Source: Methyloceanibacter caenitepidi (GTDB lineage Bacteria > Pseudomonadota > Alphaproteobacteria > Rhizobiales > Methyloligellaceae). Taken from it: a stretch of 64,000 nucleotides of DNA. The stretch is from contig NZ_AP014648.1 in assembly GCF_000828475.1 (NCBI RefSeq), positions 3,360,965 to 3,424,964 of the forward strand, written 5' to 3'. Below the pieces are notes generated by a model. The model had not been told where the DNA came from, did not search any database, and saw nothing but the letters and a program-made list of their open reading frames with translations. The position numbers were made by a program, and so were the translations under genes. Position 1 is the stretch's first letter, and the number at the start of each line of letters is the position of its first letter. Positions 43,524 through 52,886 of this stretch are shown here, one piece after another.

Positions 43524-44507
43524 ATGAATTTCGGAGATATTGTCGGTGAAATGATCCGTCAGGGCATGTCGCCTCAGACGCAGCAGCGGGTGGAGCATGC
43601 AACGGGCCCGGACGGCCTCGGCGGCGGGTCTGGTTCCGCCGACCTCGGCGCCATCCTCGGCAGCATTCTGGGGGACTCGTCTTCCGGTGGGAGCGCAGGA
43701 GGCGGCAGCTCGGCAGGTGGCCTGGGCGATATCCTGGGCGGCCTACTCGGCGGCCAGAGCGGCAGCTCCGGCGGACAGAGCGGCGGCCAAGCTTCCGGCG
43801 GGCTTGGCGACATCCTCGGCAGCATCCTTGGCGGCGGACAGTCGTCTGGGAGTTCCAGCAGTCAGGGCTCCGGCGGTCTCGGCGATATTCTCGGCAATCT
43901 GGGCAACATGCTCGGGTCTCCGAGCGGCGTCGGCGGTATGAGCAAGGGCGAGCTCGGCGGCCTCGGCGCGCTGGCGGGCGCTATCCTCGGCGGCGGCGGC
44001 AGTTCCGCGAAGGGAGCGGTCGGCGGCAGCGCCATGGCCATTCTCGGCACGCTCGCCCTGTCGGCCCTCAAGAACTGGCAGGCTCAATCGGCCGCCGGCG
44101 ACAACGTCAATGCGCTCGGCCTCACGGAAACCGAGGTGAAACAGATTTCGGCGCCCGAGACGGCAGAGCTGTGCCTGCGCGGTATGATCGAAGCGATCAA
44201 ATCCGACGGCGAAGTCTCGCAGGACGAAATTCAGAAGCTGACCGGCAAGCTCGCCGAGGGCGGCATCACCGACGAGGAGAAGCGGTTTGTTCAGGCCGAG
44301 ATGGCGAAGCCGCAGGATCTTGCCGGGCTCGTGAAGGCCATTCCCAACCCGGAAGTCGGCATTCAGGTTTATGCGGCGGCGCTGATGGCGATCTCCGTCG
44401 ACACGCCGGCCGAGAAAGCCTTCCTGAAAGGTCTCGCCCAAGGAGCCGGCATCGACCCCGACGCGGTCGCACGGCTTCATCAGATGGTCGGCGCACCGGC
44501 GGCTTAG
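43524..44507 (+). CDS. Gly-rich repeat protein with TerB/DUF533 domain
   Basis: 327 residues from ATG 43524, with GGAGG six bases upstream. Residues 30-140 contain four copies of a hydrophobic/glycine repeat, in the form SGGLGDILGSILGG, separated by Gly/Ser/Gln linkers. A hydrophobic segment (MAILGTLALSAL) follows near 180. The C-terminal 140 residues are a DUF533/TerB-like helical domain with IEAIKSDGEVSQDE and PAEKAFLKGLAQGAGI, metal-sensing in tellurite-resistance relatives. Probably membrane-associated. Function unknown. Confidence 0.85.
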   Translation: MNFGDIVGEMIRQGMSPQTQQRVEHATGPDGLGGGSGSADLGAILGSILGDSSSGGSAGGGSSAGGLGDILGGLLGGQSGSSGGQSGGQASGGLGDILGSILGGGQSSGSSSSQGSGGLGDILGNLGNMLGSPSGVGGMSKGELGGLGALAGAILGGGGSSAKGAVGGSAMAILGTLALSALKNWQAQSAAGDNVNALGLTETEVKQISAPETAELCLRGMIEAIKSDGEVSQDEIQKLTGKLAEGGITDEEKRFVQAEMAKPQDLAGLVKAIPNPEVGIQVYAAALMAISVDTPAEKAFLKGLAQGAGIDPDAVARLHQMVGAPAA

Positions 44508-44630
44508 GCGATGCGTCTTTAAAGAACCGGAGAGACCGCAAGAGCGCGCCTATCGGAGGCGCTCAAGCGGCCCGCTCCAAACGGTCCTCGAACTTGGATG
44601 AGGGCCTGTCATTCGAGGAAAGGAAACGAC

Positions 44631-45077
44631 ATGGGTTTTTTTGATTTCGTGAAGAACGCGGGCAAGAGCATCTTCGGGTCGGGCGCGGACGCAGCCGAGA
44701 CCGACGCCGCGGAAGCCATCGCCAAGGAGGTCGGCGATCCGAGCCTGGCCGACAAGATCAAGGTCGAAGTCGACGGCGAGACCGTGAAGGTCACCGGCGA
44801 CGTCCCCGATCAAGAGACACGCGAGAAGATCATCGTAGCCGCCGGCAATGTAGAGGGCATCTCCAAGGTCGACGAATCCCTGAAGGCGGCGGACGACAAG
44901 CCGGAAGGCAAGTTCCACACGGTCGCCAAGGGCGACACGCTCTGGGCCATCGCCGAGAAGGCATATGGCGACGGCTCCAAGTACATGACGATCTTTGAGG
45001 CCAACAAGCCGATGCTCTCCCATCCCGACAAGATCTATCCGGGACAGGTGCTGCGTATCCCCATGTTTGTCGACTAG
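44631..45077 (+). CDS. kbp: BON-LysM protein, Kbp/YgaU-like potassium-binding protein
   Basis: 148 residues, nearly the same length as E. coli Kbp (149). Start MGFFDFVKNAGKSIFG is identical in style to Kbp. A BON domain (about 33-88, VEVDGETVKVTGDVPDQETRE) is followed by a LysM domain (about 96-145, HTVAKGDTLWAIAEKAYGDG). Kbp binds K+ in the cytoplasm; there is no signal peptide here either. GAGGAAAGGA precedes the ATG. It lies downstream of the TerB gene and ends at the bidirectional terminator. Confidence 0.9.
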   Translation: MGFFDFVKNAGKSIFGSGADAAETDAAEAIAKEVGDPSLADKIKVEVDGETVKVTGDVPDQETREKIIVAAGNVEGISKVDESLKAADDKPEGKFHTVAKGDTLWAIAEKAYGDGSKYMTIFEANKPMLSHPDKIYPGQVLRIPMFVD

Positions 45078-45118
45078 GGCCCGCAGCGCGGCGCAAAAGC
45101 ACTCTTGCTAGAGCCAAC

Positions 45119-45146
45119 AAAAAATGGCCGGGGCGAACCCCGGCCG
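45119..45146. terminator. bidirectional intrinsic terminator, kbp / mcl
   Basis: A perfect 8-bp stem GGCCGGGG (45126-45133) / CCCCGGCC (45138-45145) closes a four-base loop. Read on the minus strand the loop is TTCG, a highly stable tetraloop, and the stem is followed by ATTTTTTG, so this is a strong terminator for the serine-cycle operon ending at mcl. On the plus strand the tail is weaker. Confidence 0.88.
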
Positions 45147-45246
45147 TTGTGATTTGCGCAACCGGCCTTTTCTTTGTCCTACCGGCCTTCGGCCTACTTG
45201 AGGACAAGCCTGCTTGAGCGCGCATCTATTTGCGCTGTCGTAGGAC

Positions 45247-46218
45247 CTAGCCCTTGATCTGCGCGGCCTTGTCCAGCAGGGCCTGAGCCTGGCGGATCGA
45301 GGCGATGTCGATGAGACGGCCGTCGAGCGACACCGCGCCCTTGCCTTCCTTGGCGGCCTGCTTCATCGCGTCGACGATGCGCTGAGCCTTCTCGACTTCG
45401 GCGGCAGCCGGCGAGAACACTTCGTTGGCCAGCGGAATCTGCGAAGGATGGATGGCCCATTTGCCCTCGAAGCCGAGCACGGCGCCGCGCTTGGCGGCGG
45501 CCTTGTAGCCGTCCGGATCCGAGAAGTCGCCGAACGGACCGTCGATCGGACGCAGGCCGTAAGCGCGGCACGCGACCATCATGCGCGACAGGGCATAGTG
45601 CCAAGGATCGGCCCAGTGATACTGACGCTCTCCGCTCTCGTCGGCGTCGGTCAGCACGCCGTGATCCGGGTGCGGGCCGCCGATGCCCACGGTGCGGGCG
45701 CGGGTGGAAGCCGCGTAGTCGGCAACGCCAAAGCTCATGGCCTCGACGCGCGGGCTCGACTGGGCGATGGCTTCCACATTGGCCATGCCGAGCGCGGTTT
45801 CGATGAGCAGCTCGAGGCCGAGCTTCTTCTCGTACTTCTTGTACTGCTCAACCTGCGTGACGAGCATGTCGATGGCATAAACGTCCTGCGGCACGCCAAC
45901 CTTCGGGATCAGGATCATGTCGAGGCGCGGGCAGTTCTCCAGAACCTCGATCACGTCGCGATACGCATAGTGAGTGTCGAGACCGTTGATGCGGATCATC
46001 ATGGTCTTGTTGCCCCAGTCGATGTCGTTCAAACCCTCGATGATGTTCTTGCGGGCCTGCTCTTTGTCGTCGGGGGCGACGGCATCCTCAAGGTCGAGGA
46101 AGATCACGTCCGCGGCACTTGCGGCGGCCTTCTCGAACATGCCGGGATTGGAACCGGGCACGGCCAGCTCCGAACGATGCAGACGCGGCGTCGCCTGCTG
46201 GATCAGCGTAAAGCTCAT
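45247..46218 (-). CDS. mcl: L-malyl-CoA/beta-methylmalyl-CoA lyase
   Basis: Cleaves L-malyl-CoA to glyoxylate and acetyl-CoA in the serine cycle, and beta-methylmalyl-CoA to glyoxylate and propionyl-CoA in the ethylmalonyl-CoA pathway. 323 residues of the HpcH/CitE fold: SELAVPGSNPGMFEKAAASA, VIFLDLEDAV (metal Asp/Glu), IETALGMANVEAIA and the C-terminal GFEGKWAIHPSQI. AGGAGG eight bases before the ATG is ideal. It follows ppc by 17 bp and is the last gene of the operon. Confidence 0.97.
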   Translation of the reverse strand: MSFTLIQQATPRLHRSELAVPGSNPGMFEKAAASAADVIFLDLEDAVAPDDKEQARKNIIEGLNDIDWGNKTMMIRINGLDTHYAYRDVIEVLENCPRLDMILIPKVGVPQDVYAIDMLVTQVEQYKKYEKKLGLELLIETALGMANVEAIAQSSPRVEAMSFGVADYAASTRARTVGIGGPHPDHGVLTDADESGERQYHWADPWHYALSRMMVACRAYGLRPIDGPFGDFSDPDGYKAAAKRGAVLGFEGKWAIHPSQIPLANEVFSPAAAEVEKAQRIVDAMKQAAKEGKGAVSLDGRLIDIASIRQAQALLDKAAQIKG

Positions 46219-46235
46219 TTCATTCTCCTCCTGAA

Positions 46236-49007
46236 TTAACCCGTGGCACCGAGACCGGCGGCTACGGTATTGATGGAAAGCAACAGCGCGGATTTGTAGG
46301 ACTCGCGTTCCTGCTCGTTGTCGCTTGCTCTAAACCGGCGCAGGAGTTCCACCTGTTCCCGGCTAACCTGATTGACCGTCGGCAACCGCTCGGCCAACGA
46401 TGCTTGGAACTGTTTGAAACGCTCTCCCGGGAAGGCGCTGCCCGAAAGCGCAAGCACCATGTCCTTCGTGAGCGCGTATTCCTTCTCAATCATCGCGAAG
46501 ATCGTTTCGCGCACCTGCGCGTCGGACACGAGGCTCGCATAATCACGGGCGATCTTGAGATCGACCCGCGCAAGCGCTTTCTCGACTTCATCGATGATCA
46601 GGCGGAACAGGCGCGATCCCTTGAACATCTCGGCGAGAAGCCGCTCGCCCTTGTCGCCGCGCACTTCGAGAAAGCTCTGAATGGCACTGCCCACACCGTA
46701 CCAGTTGGTGATCATGTGCCGGTTCTGGGACCAGGCGAACACCCAGGGAATGGCGCGCAAGTCCTTCAACGAACTCGCCCCGAAACGGCGCGCGGGTCTC
46801 GACCCGATATTGAGCATCGAGATTTCTTCCAAGGGACTGGCCGCCTGGAAATAGGAAACGAGATCGGGGTTCGAGAGCAGCTTGTCGTAAGCCACGCGCG
46901 AAAGTCCCGACAGCGCCTCGAGCGCATCGTCGAACTCGCCCTTGGGTTTCAGCGCCGCTTCGCGTTCCGACTTCAGAGCATGTTGAAGGACGCTGGAGAC
47001 GAGCAGCTCCATCTGGTAAAGCGACGTCCCCTTGTTCGCATACTTGTAGGAGACGACCTCGCCCTGCTCCGTGACACGGAAGCGGCCACGGATCGATCCC
47101 GCCGGCTGAGCGGCGATGGCACGGCCCGTGGGCGCACCGCCACGCGACACCGAACCGCCGCGGCCATGGAAGAACGAAATCGGCGTCCCGGCACGCTCTC
47201 CCACACGGGTCAGCTGAGACTGGGCCTTCGCCAACTCCCAGTTGGAGGCGACGAAGCCGCCGTCCTTGTTCGAGTCCGAGTAGCCGAGCATGACCTCCTG
47301 GAGACCGCCCTGCCAGTGGGTCGACCGCCTGATCAGCGGGATGGCTAAAGCCTCACGCATGATCGCGGGCGCCGCCCGCAGATCGTCGATCGTTTCGAAC
47401 AGCGGCACGATCGGCATGGAGCAGATCTCCGTTCCCGCCGCGTCCAGGAACAGTCCGCCATGCTTGGCGAGCAGATAGGCGCCGAGAATGTCGTCGACCG
47501 ACCGGGTCATGGAAATGATGAACGACCCGTAGGCATCCGGATCGAGACCGCGGCGAATCTCCGCCGCCTGCTTGAACATCGCAATGGTCTCTTCCGCCTC
47601 GGCCGGTATCGGCTCGCCGGAGGGATCTGCCGGAAGCGGACGGGCGAGCGCGCGCAGAAGCCAAGTCCGCCATTCCGGCGAGCCAAGCTCCGGGGGCTCG
47701 CCCTCGGAATGGCCTTCGCTGCTCCACCACAGCGCCTGGACGGCCTGCGTGGTTCGCGTCGTGTTTTCCCGCAGATCGAGGCGCACCGTCGAAAAACGGA
47801 ATAGCTCAACGGACCGCCGCACCGGGCACACCATGTCGGCCGCGATGGTCGGGCTTCTTGCCTCCGTCAGCGCACGCTCCATGCGCCGCAAGTCGTGGAT
47901 CAGCTCGTCCGCATTGCTATAATGCGGCGTGCCGACTTCGATCTCCTTGCCCTCGGCGCGCTCAATCGTGGCGTCGAGCTTGCGCAAGACGCAGGTCAAG
48001 AACTGGCGGTATGGCTCGCCCGGATTGCGCTCCTTGATGCTGTCTGCATCGCCGCTCGCCCGCAATTCGAAAGCCAAGTCCTCCTGGAAGGACTCCGGCA
48101 CCGGAAGGGCGCGCTGACTGATCGACAGCGAGCGGGCCAGGGCGATGAGACGATCGCGGTAGTGATGCAACGCCGCCATCGCGTTCTTGCGGAGAGCCCA
48201 GCCCGTGACCTCGGTGGTCACGAAGGGATTGCCGTCGCGGTCGCCGCCGATCCACGATCCGAACTGGAAGAAGGGCGGCAGGTCAAAATCAGTGTCGGGA
48301 TAGTTGCGCTTCAGGGCTCCTTCCAGCAGCCCCATCATCTCCGGCGCCTTCTCGAACAGGGTCTCGTCGAAGAAGTGCAGGCCGCGGAGGACTTCATGCT
48401 CGACCGTGGGCTTCTGCAAGTGAAGCTCGCCGGTCATCCACACGAGTTCGATCTGATCCCTGATGTCGGCAAGAATCTGCTGCTGCTCGCGGTCAGTCCA
48501 GCGGACGCCTTCGAGCTCCCGAAGCAGAAGGTAGATTCTGCGGTACTTCTCGAGAACGGTGACGCGCTTGGACTCGGTCGGATGCGCGGTAATAACGGGA
48601 CGGATGCGCAAGGTCTCCAGGAGGTTCTGGATCTCCCTGGCGCCAATACCGGCGTAGCGAGCCTCGCTCAGCACGTGATCGAAAGTGCCCAGCAGCGCAT
48701 CGCGTCCGCGCGTACGCTCGATATAGCGGCGCCGGCGCATCGTCGCGTTCTGATCGGCGATGGATAGAAGCTGGAACCAAATTCCTTGAGCGGACAGAGC
48801 ACGCGCCATGAGCTCTGGCGAGAACTCCGTAATGGACTTTTCGGCCGCCCCTGTCAGGACCGGCTCCAGCTCGGGTTGGTGGCGGCGGACGACGTCGAGC
48901 AGAAGGTCGAACAGGATATCGGCGGCGCCTTCCGGCGATGTGCCCGTTATCCTAGCTGCAGTGGCCACATCGGCCACCACATCGCCTTCTCTGACATCCT
49001 CGTCCAT
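46236..49007 (-). CDS. ppc: phosphoenolpyruvate carboxylase
   Basis: Carboxylates phosphoenolpyruvate to oxaloacetate with bicarbonate, the CO2-fixing step of the serine cycle. 923 residues from ATG 49007; GTG 49022 or 49082 would extend it. Catalytic segments include PVITAHPTES, SWIGGDRDGNPFVT, LGYSDSNKDGGFVAS and the mobile loop FFHGRGGSVSRGG, with the C-terminal VNQVSREQVELLRRF in the sequence expected. It lies between mtkB and mcl, as in Methylorubrum. Confidence 0.96.
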   Translation of the reverse strand: MDEDVREGDVVADVATAARITGTSPEGAADILFDLLLDVVRRHQPELEPVLTGAAEKSITEFSPELMARALSAQGIWFQLLSIADQNATMRRRRYIERTRGRDALLGTFDHVLSEARYAGIGAREIQNLLETLRIRPVITAHPTESKRVTVLEKYRRIYLLLRELEGVRWTDREQQQILADIRDQIELVWMTGELHLQKPTVEHEVLRGLHFFDETLFEKAPEMMGLLEGALKRNYPDTDFDLPPFFQFGSWIGGDRDGNPFVTTEVTGWALRKNAMAALHHYRDRLIALARSLSISQRALPVPESFQEDLAFELRASGDADSIKERNPGEPYRQFLTCVLRKLDATIERAEGKEIEVGTPHYSNADELIHDLRRMERALTEARSPTIAADMVCPVRRSVELFRFSTVRLDLRENTTRTTQAVQALWWSSEGHSEGEPPELGSPEWRTWLLRALARPLPADPSGEPIPAEAEETIAMFKQAAEIRRGLDPDAYGSFIISMTRSVDDILGAYLLAKHGGLFLDAAGTEICSMPIVPLFETIDDLRAAPAIMREALAIPLIRRSTHWQGGLQEVMLGYSDSNKDGGFVASNWELAKAQSQLTRVGERAGTPISFFHGRGGSVSRGGAPTGRAIAAQPAGSIRGRFRVTEQGEVVSYKYANKGTSLYQMELLVSSVLQHALKSEREAALKPKGEFDDALEALSGLSRVAYDKLLSNPDLVSYFQAASPLEEISMLNIGSRPARRFGASSLKDLRAIPWVFAWSQNRHMITNWYGVGSAIQSFLEVRGDKGERLLAEMFKGSRLFRLIIDEVEKALARVDLKIARDYASLVSDAQVRETIFAMIEKEYALTKDMVLALSGSAFPGERFKQFQASLAERLPTVNQVSREQVELLRRFRASDNEQERESYKSALLLSINTVAAGLGATG

Positions 49008-49120
49008 GATTAACGCTCGCACTCCGATCTCACCGACCGGTTTTCTTATTAGAAGCGGATCGCCGCACACGACGCTCCGCACACTGTATTCCTAGCACCG
49101 GCTCCGGCGCCCGGCAGCAC

Positions 49121-49142
49121 GATGGGGCCCTTGGGTCCCATC
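49121..49142. other. hairpin between mtkB and ppc
   Basis: GATGGGGCCC (49121-49130) pairs with GGGTCCCATC (49133-49142) with one G-T wobble and a loop of two bases, so the inner pair must open. It lies between the end of mtkB and the start of ppc on the operon message. It could be a processing or attenuation hairpin; no U-run follows. Confidence 0.35.
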
Positions 49143-49220
49143 TGCAATCGTTGGCTCGTTCGGAAAAGGCCGGTTCTACCATAGGCCGTATCTATGACCC
49201 GGGCGTGTCCGGCGTCCTCC

Positions 49221-50105
49221 TTAGACCCCAAGGACCTTCGCAACGGTGGAACCGAACTCGCTCGGATTCGGGGCCACGGTCAGCCCGTTGGCCTTCATGA
49301 TCTCGGCCTTCTCGGCTGCGCTGTCGCCCGCCGCCGAGATGATCGCGCCGGCGTGGCCCATGCGGCGTCCCTTCGGAGCCGTGAGACCCGCAACGAAGCC
49401 GACCACCGGTTTGGACATGTTGTCCCGGATCCAAGCCGAAGCCTCCGCCTCCTGCGGACCGCCGATCTCACCGATCATCAGCACCGCGTCGGTCTCCGGG
49501 TCTTCCTCGAACAGAGCGAGGTGGTCCAGGAACGAAGACCCGTTGATCGGATCGCCGCCGATGCCGACGGACGTGGAGATGCCGATGCCGTGATCCTTCA
49601 TCTGCGCGGCGGCCTCGTATCCGAGCGTGCCCGAACGCGAGATGACGCCCACCCGCCCCTGCAGATAGATGTGGCCGGGCATGATGCCGAGCATGGACTT
49701 GCCGGGGCTGATGATGCCCGCGCAGTTGGGGCCGACCATCATGGTCCGGCGGTCGCGCGGATAGCGCATCAGATAACGCTTCACCCGCATCATGTCCTGC
49801 GCCGGGATGCCGTCCGTGATCGAGCAAACCAGCCCGATACCGGCGTCGGCACACTCCATGATCGCGTCCGCGCAGAAGGCCGGCGCGACAAACGTGATCG
49901 ACGCCTCGGCGCCGGTTTCCTTGACCGCCTCTTTGACCGTGTTGAAGAGCGGACGATCGAGATGCCGGCCGCCGCCTTTGCCCGGCGTCACACCGCCGAC
50001 CACGTTCGTGCCGTACTCGATCATTTCCTTCGCGTGGAATGTACCCTTGTCGCCGGTCATGCCCTGAACGATCACCGGGGTTTTTTCGTCAATCAGAATA
50101 CTCAT
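49221..50105 (-). CDS. mtkB: malate-CoA ligase subunit alpha (malate thiokinase)
   Basis: Small subunit of ATP-dependent malate thiokinase, making malyl-CoA from malate in the serine cycle. 294 residues of the succinyl-CoA-synthetase alpha type: CoA-binding VIVQGMTGDKGTFHA, GVTPGKGGGRHLDRPLF, and the phosphohistidine in GRRMGHAGAII (near 248). Context with mtkA, ppc and mcl distinguishes it from SucD. It begins 24 bp after mtkA. Confidence 0.95.
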   Translation of the reverse strand: MSILIDEKTPVIVQGMTGDKGTFHAKEMIEYGTNVVGGVTPGKGGGRHLDRPLFNTVKEAVKETGAEASITFVAPAFCADAIMECADAGIGLVCSITDGIPAQDMMRVKRYLMRYPRDRRTMMVGPNCAGIISPGKSMLGIMPGHIYLQGRVGVISRSGTLGYEAAAQMKDHGIGISTSVGIGGDPINGSSFLDHLALFEEDPETDAVLMIGEIGGPQEAEASAWIRDNMSKPVVGFVAGLTAPKGRRMGHAGAIISAAGDSAAEKAEIMKANGLTVAPNPSEFGSTVAKVLGV

Positions 50106-50129
50106 TGTGAATGTCTCCGATGATCGTCT

Positions 50130-51308
50130 TTACGCGGCCTGCAACTTGCCCTGACAGGCCTGAACCGCCTTCTCGGCGGCCTCGGCCAGCGTGTCGGCCG
50201 TGATCAGCTTGAGCCCGCTGTCCTCGAGGATCTTGCGGCCCTCTTCGACATTGGTGCCGGCGAGGCGCACGACCAGCGGAACCTTGATGTCGAGGTTTCC
50301 GCAGGCCTGAACCACACCCTTGGCGACCCAGTCGCAGCGATTGATACCGGCGAAGATGTTCACCAGGATCGCCTTCACGTTGGCGTCGGAGACAACCAGC
50401 TTCATGGCCGTCTCGATGCGGTCCGGAGAAGCGCCGCCGCCCACGTCGAGGAAGTTCGCCGGCTCGCCGCCCGCGTGCTTGATCATGTCCATGGTCGCCA
50501 TGGCCAGACCCGCACCGTTCACGATGCAGCCGATGTCGCCATCCAGACCGATATAGTTGAGATTATGCTCGGCTGCCTGCGCCTCACGCGGATCCTGTTG
50601 CGAGGGATCGTACATGTCGGCGACGTTGTGGCGGCGGAACAGAGCGTTGTCGTCGAACGACATCTTGGCGTCGAGGGCGAGAACGCGATCGTCCTTCGTG
50701 ACGACCAACGGGTTGATCTCCAGCATCTGGGCGTCGCAGTCGCGGAACGCGCGATAGGCGTTCATGATGGTCGAGACGCAGCTCTGAGCCTGCTTGATCG
50801 ACAGGCCCAGCTGAAACGCCAGTTCGCGCGCCTGGAAGGCTTGCAGGCCGACGGCCGGCTCGACGATGACCTGAAGAATGGCGTCGGGGTTGTTCTTGGC
50901 GATCTCCTCGATCTCCATGCCGCCTTCTTGCGAGGCGATGACACGGATGCGCTCGGCCTTACGGTCGAGGACATAACCAAGATAAAGCTCTTTCTCGAAA
51001 GGCTCGGCCGCTTCGATATAGACGCGCTGAACGGGCTTGCCTTCGGGGCCGGTCTGGTGCGTGACCAGGCGCTTGCCGAGCAGCTCCTGCGCCGCCTCGC
51101 GGACCTCGTGATAGGTCTTGCAAATCTTGATGCCGCCCGCCTTGCCGCGCGCGCCGGCGTGGATCTGCGCCTTGACCGCCCAGCTCCAGCCGCCAAGCTC
51201 GGTCGCCGCGTAAACGGCCTGATCAGGGCTGAATGCCACCGCGCCTTTCGGCACCGGAACGCCGAAGCTACCCAGAAGTTCCTTGGCTTGATACTCGTGA
51301 ACGTCCAC
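50130..51308 (-). CDS. mtkA: malate-CoA ligase subunit beta (malate thiokinase)
   Basis: ATP-grasp subunit of malate thiokinase, 392 residues starting at GTG 51308 with GGAGGAA six bases upstream. [20 protein letters not shown] and [17 protein letters not shown] are the ATP-grasp N-terminus, and the C-terminal domain has [20 protein letters not shown] and [15 protein letters not shown]. It is close to SucC; the operon partner genes specify malate as the substrate. 66 bp after fchA. Confidence 0.95.
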   Translation of the reverse strand: MDVHEYQAKELLGSFGVPVPKGAVAFSPDQAVYAATELGGWSWAVKAQIHAGARGKAGGIKICKTYHEVREAAQELLGKRLVTHQTGPEGKPVQRVYIEAAEPFEKELYLGYVLDRKAERIRVIASQEGGMEIEEIAKNNPDAILQVIVEPAVGLQAFQARELAFQLGLSIKQAQSCVSTIMNAYRAFRDCDAQMLEINPLVVTKDDRVLALDAKMSFDDNALFRRHNVADMYDPSQQDPREAQAAEHNLNYIGLDGDIGCIVNGAGLAMATMDMIKHAGGEPANFLDVGGGASPDRIETAMKLVVSDANVKAILVNIFAGINRCDWVAKGVVQACGNLDIKVPLVVRLAGTNVEEGRKILEDSGLKLITADTLAEAAEKAVQACQGKLQAA

Positions 51309-51374
51309 GTCGTTCCTCCTTCTAAAAAGTCACTTCGCCGGGCCTTCTTTTGGGAGAGCCCACGCCGAACAGCG

Positions 51375-52007
51375 TCAGCTCACTTTGCCCTTTACGATAT
51401 CGTATGCCTTCTCGGTCGTTGCCTCAGCGCCGGCGAGAAGACCCTCCAGTTCGTTTAGCTTAGACTCCACAAAGCTGGTGTCGGAAATCATTTTTGCATT
51501 GATGTATACATTTAGAGCAGCACTCCGCAGTGCTGCGTAAGCAGACAAGACCCCAACACCTGCATCGGAGATGACGTTTACGTTGCCTTTCTCCGAGGCC
51601 ATTAGGGCCAGGTCGATGACTTCTCGGGCCAACCGGCAACAACGGATCGGCACATCGGTCGCCATCTTGAGGGCGTCCTGGATCGCCTCGCCCCGGGCGG
51701 CCTTCTCCTCGTCGGTCTCCTTGGGCATGCCGTAGGCGCCCATGACCGTATCGAAGGCCCGGACGTCGTCCTGGATCATGGCCGTCATCCGATGGCGGAG
51801 ATCCTCGGCTTTGGCCAGAATCTCCTTCATGTCCTCCTCGACCTCGGCGTACTTCTTTTTGCCGATCGTCAAGTTGCAGACCATGCTGACGAGCGCCGCG
51901 CCCATGCCGCCGAGGATGGCGGCAGCGCTGCCACCGCCGGGCGTCGCCGCGCTGGAGGCAAGCTGATCGAGGAACGGCTCGATCGCTGTATCCTTGATCT
52001 CGGTCAT
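51375..52007 (-). CDS. fchA: methenyl-tetrahydrofolate cyclohydrolase
   Basis: Interconverts 5,10-methenyl- and 10-formyl-tetrahydrofolate, linking FtfL to MtdA. 210 residues of the formiminotransferase-cyclodeaminase fold: FLDQLASSAATPGGGSAAAI, VCNLTIGKKKYAEV and ISDAGVGVLSAYAALRSAAL. It starts inside the mtdA stop (TAATG overlap of one base), so it is translationally coupled. Cyclodeaminase relatives share the fold, but the context makes FchA clear. Confidence 0.95.
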   Translation of the reverse strand: MTEIKDTAIEPFLDQLASSAATPGGGSAAAILGGMGAALVSMVCNLTIGKKKYAEVEEDMKEILAKAEDLRHRMTAMIQDDVRAFDTVMGAYGMPKETDEEKAARGEAIQDALKMATDVPIRCCRLAREVIDLALMASEKGNVNVISDAGVGVLSAYAALRSAALNVYINAKMISDTSFVESKLNELEGLLAGAEATTEKAYDIVKGKVS

Positions 52008-52867
52008 TAGGCCATCTCTTTCGCGAGTGCGTAGATCTCCTCGGCGTCGTAAACGCCTTCCGAGCTCTGGAACATCTTGGCGATACACTCTCGGTGCAGT
52101 TTGAGCTTGAGCCCGCCGATACCCAGCGCGCCATAGCCGAGCTTGCCGCCGCCCAGGTCCTTGCCCTTGTCCATGGCGTCGACGCCCTCGACGCCCATGG
52201 GCGGCTGTGCGTTCACGTCGGCCAGAAGCTCGATATTGGGATTGTTCTCCCAAGCCGACTTCGGCAGCAGCTGCACGCCGATCGCACCGGCCGAGTAGAC
52301 GATATTGGCGTCCTTGACGGCCTCGGTGCGCTCCTCGTCCGTCGCGCCGGCAGCGCCCGACACCTTGATACCGAAACGCTTCTCGATGACCTTCGCCGCC
52401 TCTTCCGCGCGCTCCTTCGTGCGCGAGGTGATGGTCACGTCGCAGCCTTCCATGCCGAAGAAACCGGCGGCGCGCATGCCGACGGGCCCCGTACCGGCGA
52501 GCACCACGGCCTTCTTGCCTTTGAGATCGCGTCCCTTGGCCAGCAGCGCCACGCCGGCGGCGGCCGTCGTATTGGAACCGTTCGAATCCAGCATCACGGA
52601 GACGCGGAACGGGCCGAAGAAGTGCTTCTTCACCGTCTCGAACAGCTCTTCGCCCTTGGCCATGTTGCCACCGCCGACGAAGATCGCAGTGTTCTGCTTG
52701 TCTTTGCCGCCGCGCGTGTAGATGCAGCCATCGATCAGTGCACCGACATTATCGGGCGTGACCGCCGCATAGCCGGTGACATTATCTGCGCCGCCGTCAT
52801 AGCCGACAACCGTATCGAAGATGCTCGGTACCGGATCGGTGTCGAACAAGAACAGCAGTTTCTTCAT
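52007..52867 (-). CDS. mtdA: NADP-dependent methylene-tetrahydrofolate / tetrahydromethanopterin dehydrogenase
   Basis: 286-residue MtdA, which interconverts methylene- and methenyl-tetrahydrofolate with NADP(H) and feeds methylene groups to serine hydroxymethyltransferase. Marker segments are LLFLFDTDPVPSIFDTVVGY at the N-terminus, the Rossmann motif VLAGTGPVGMRAAGFF (near 123) and LGGGKLGYGALGIGGLKLK. This enzyme type is restricted mostly to methylotrophs and is a strong organism marker. The stop overlaps fchA; hprA ends 19 bp upstream. Confidence 0.96.
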   Translation of the reverse strand: MKKLLFLFDTDPVPSIFDTVVGYDGGADNVTGYAAVTPDNVGALIDGCIYTRGGKDKQNTAIFVGGGNMAKGEELFETVKKHFFGPFRVSVMLDSNGSNTTAAAGVALLAKGRDLKGKKAVVLAGTGPVGMRAAGFFGMEGCDVTITSRTKERAEEAAKVIEKRFGIKVSGAAGATDEERTEAVKDANIVYSAGAIGVQLLPKSAWENNPNIELLADVNAQPPMGVEGVDAMDKGKDLGGGKLGYGALGIGGLKLKLHRECIAKMFQSSEGVYDAEEIYALAKEMA

Positions 52868-52886
52868 AGCGGTTTCCCTTTACGCG

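Noticed and set aside
46404..47348. Plus-strand ORFs across ppc
   Set aside because: Long open antisense frames are common opposite GC-rich genes; none has a ribosome binding site with a recognisable domain.
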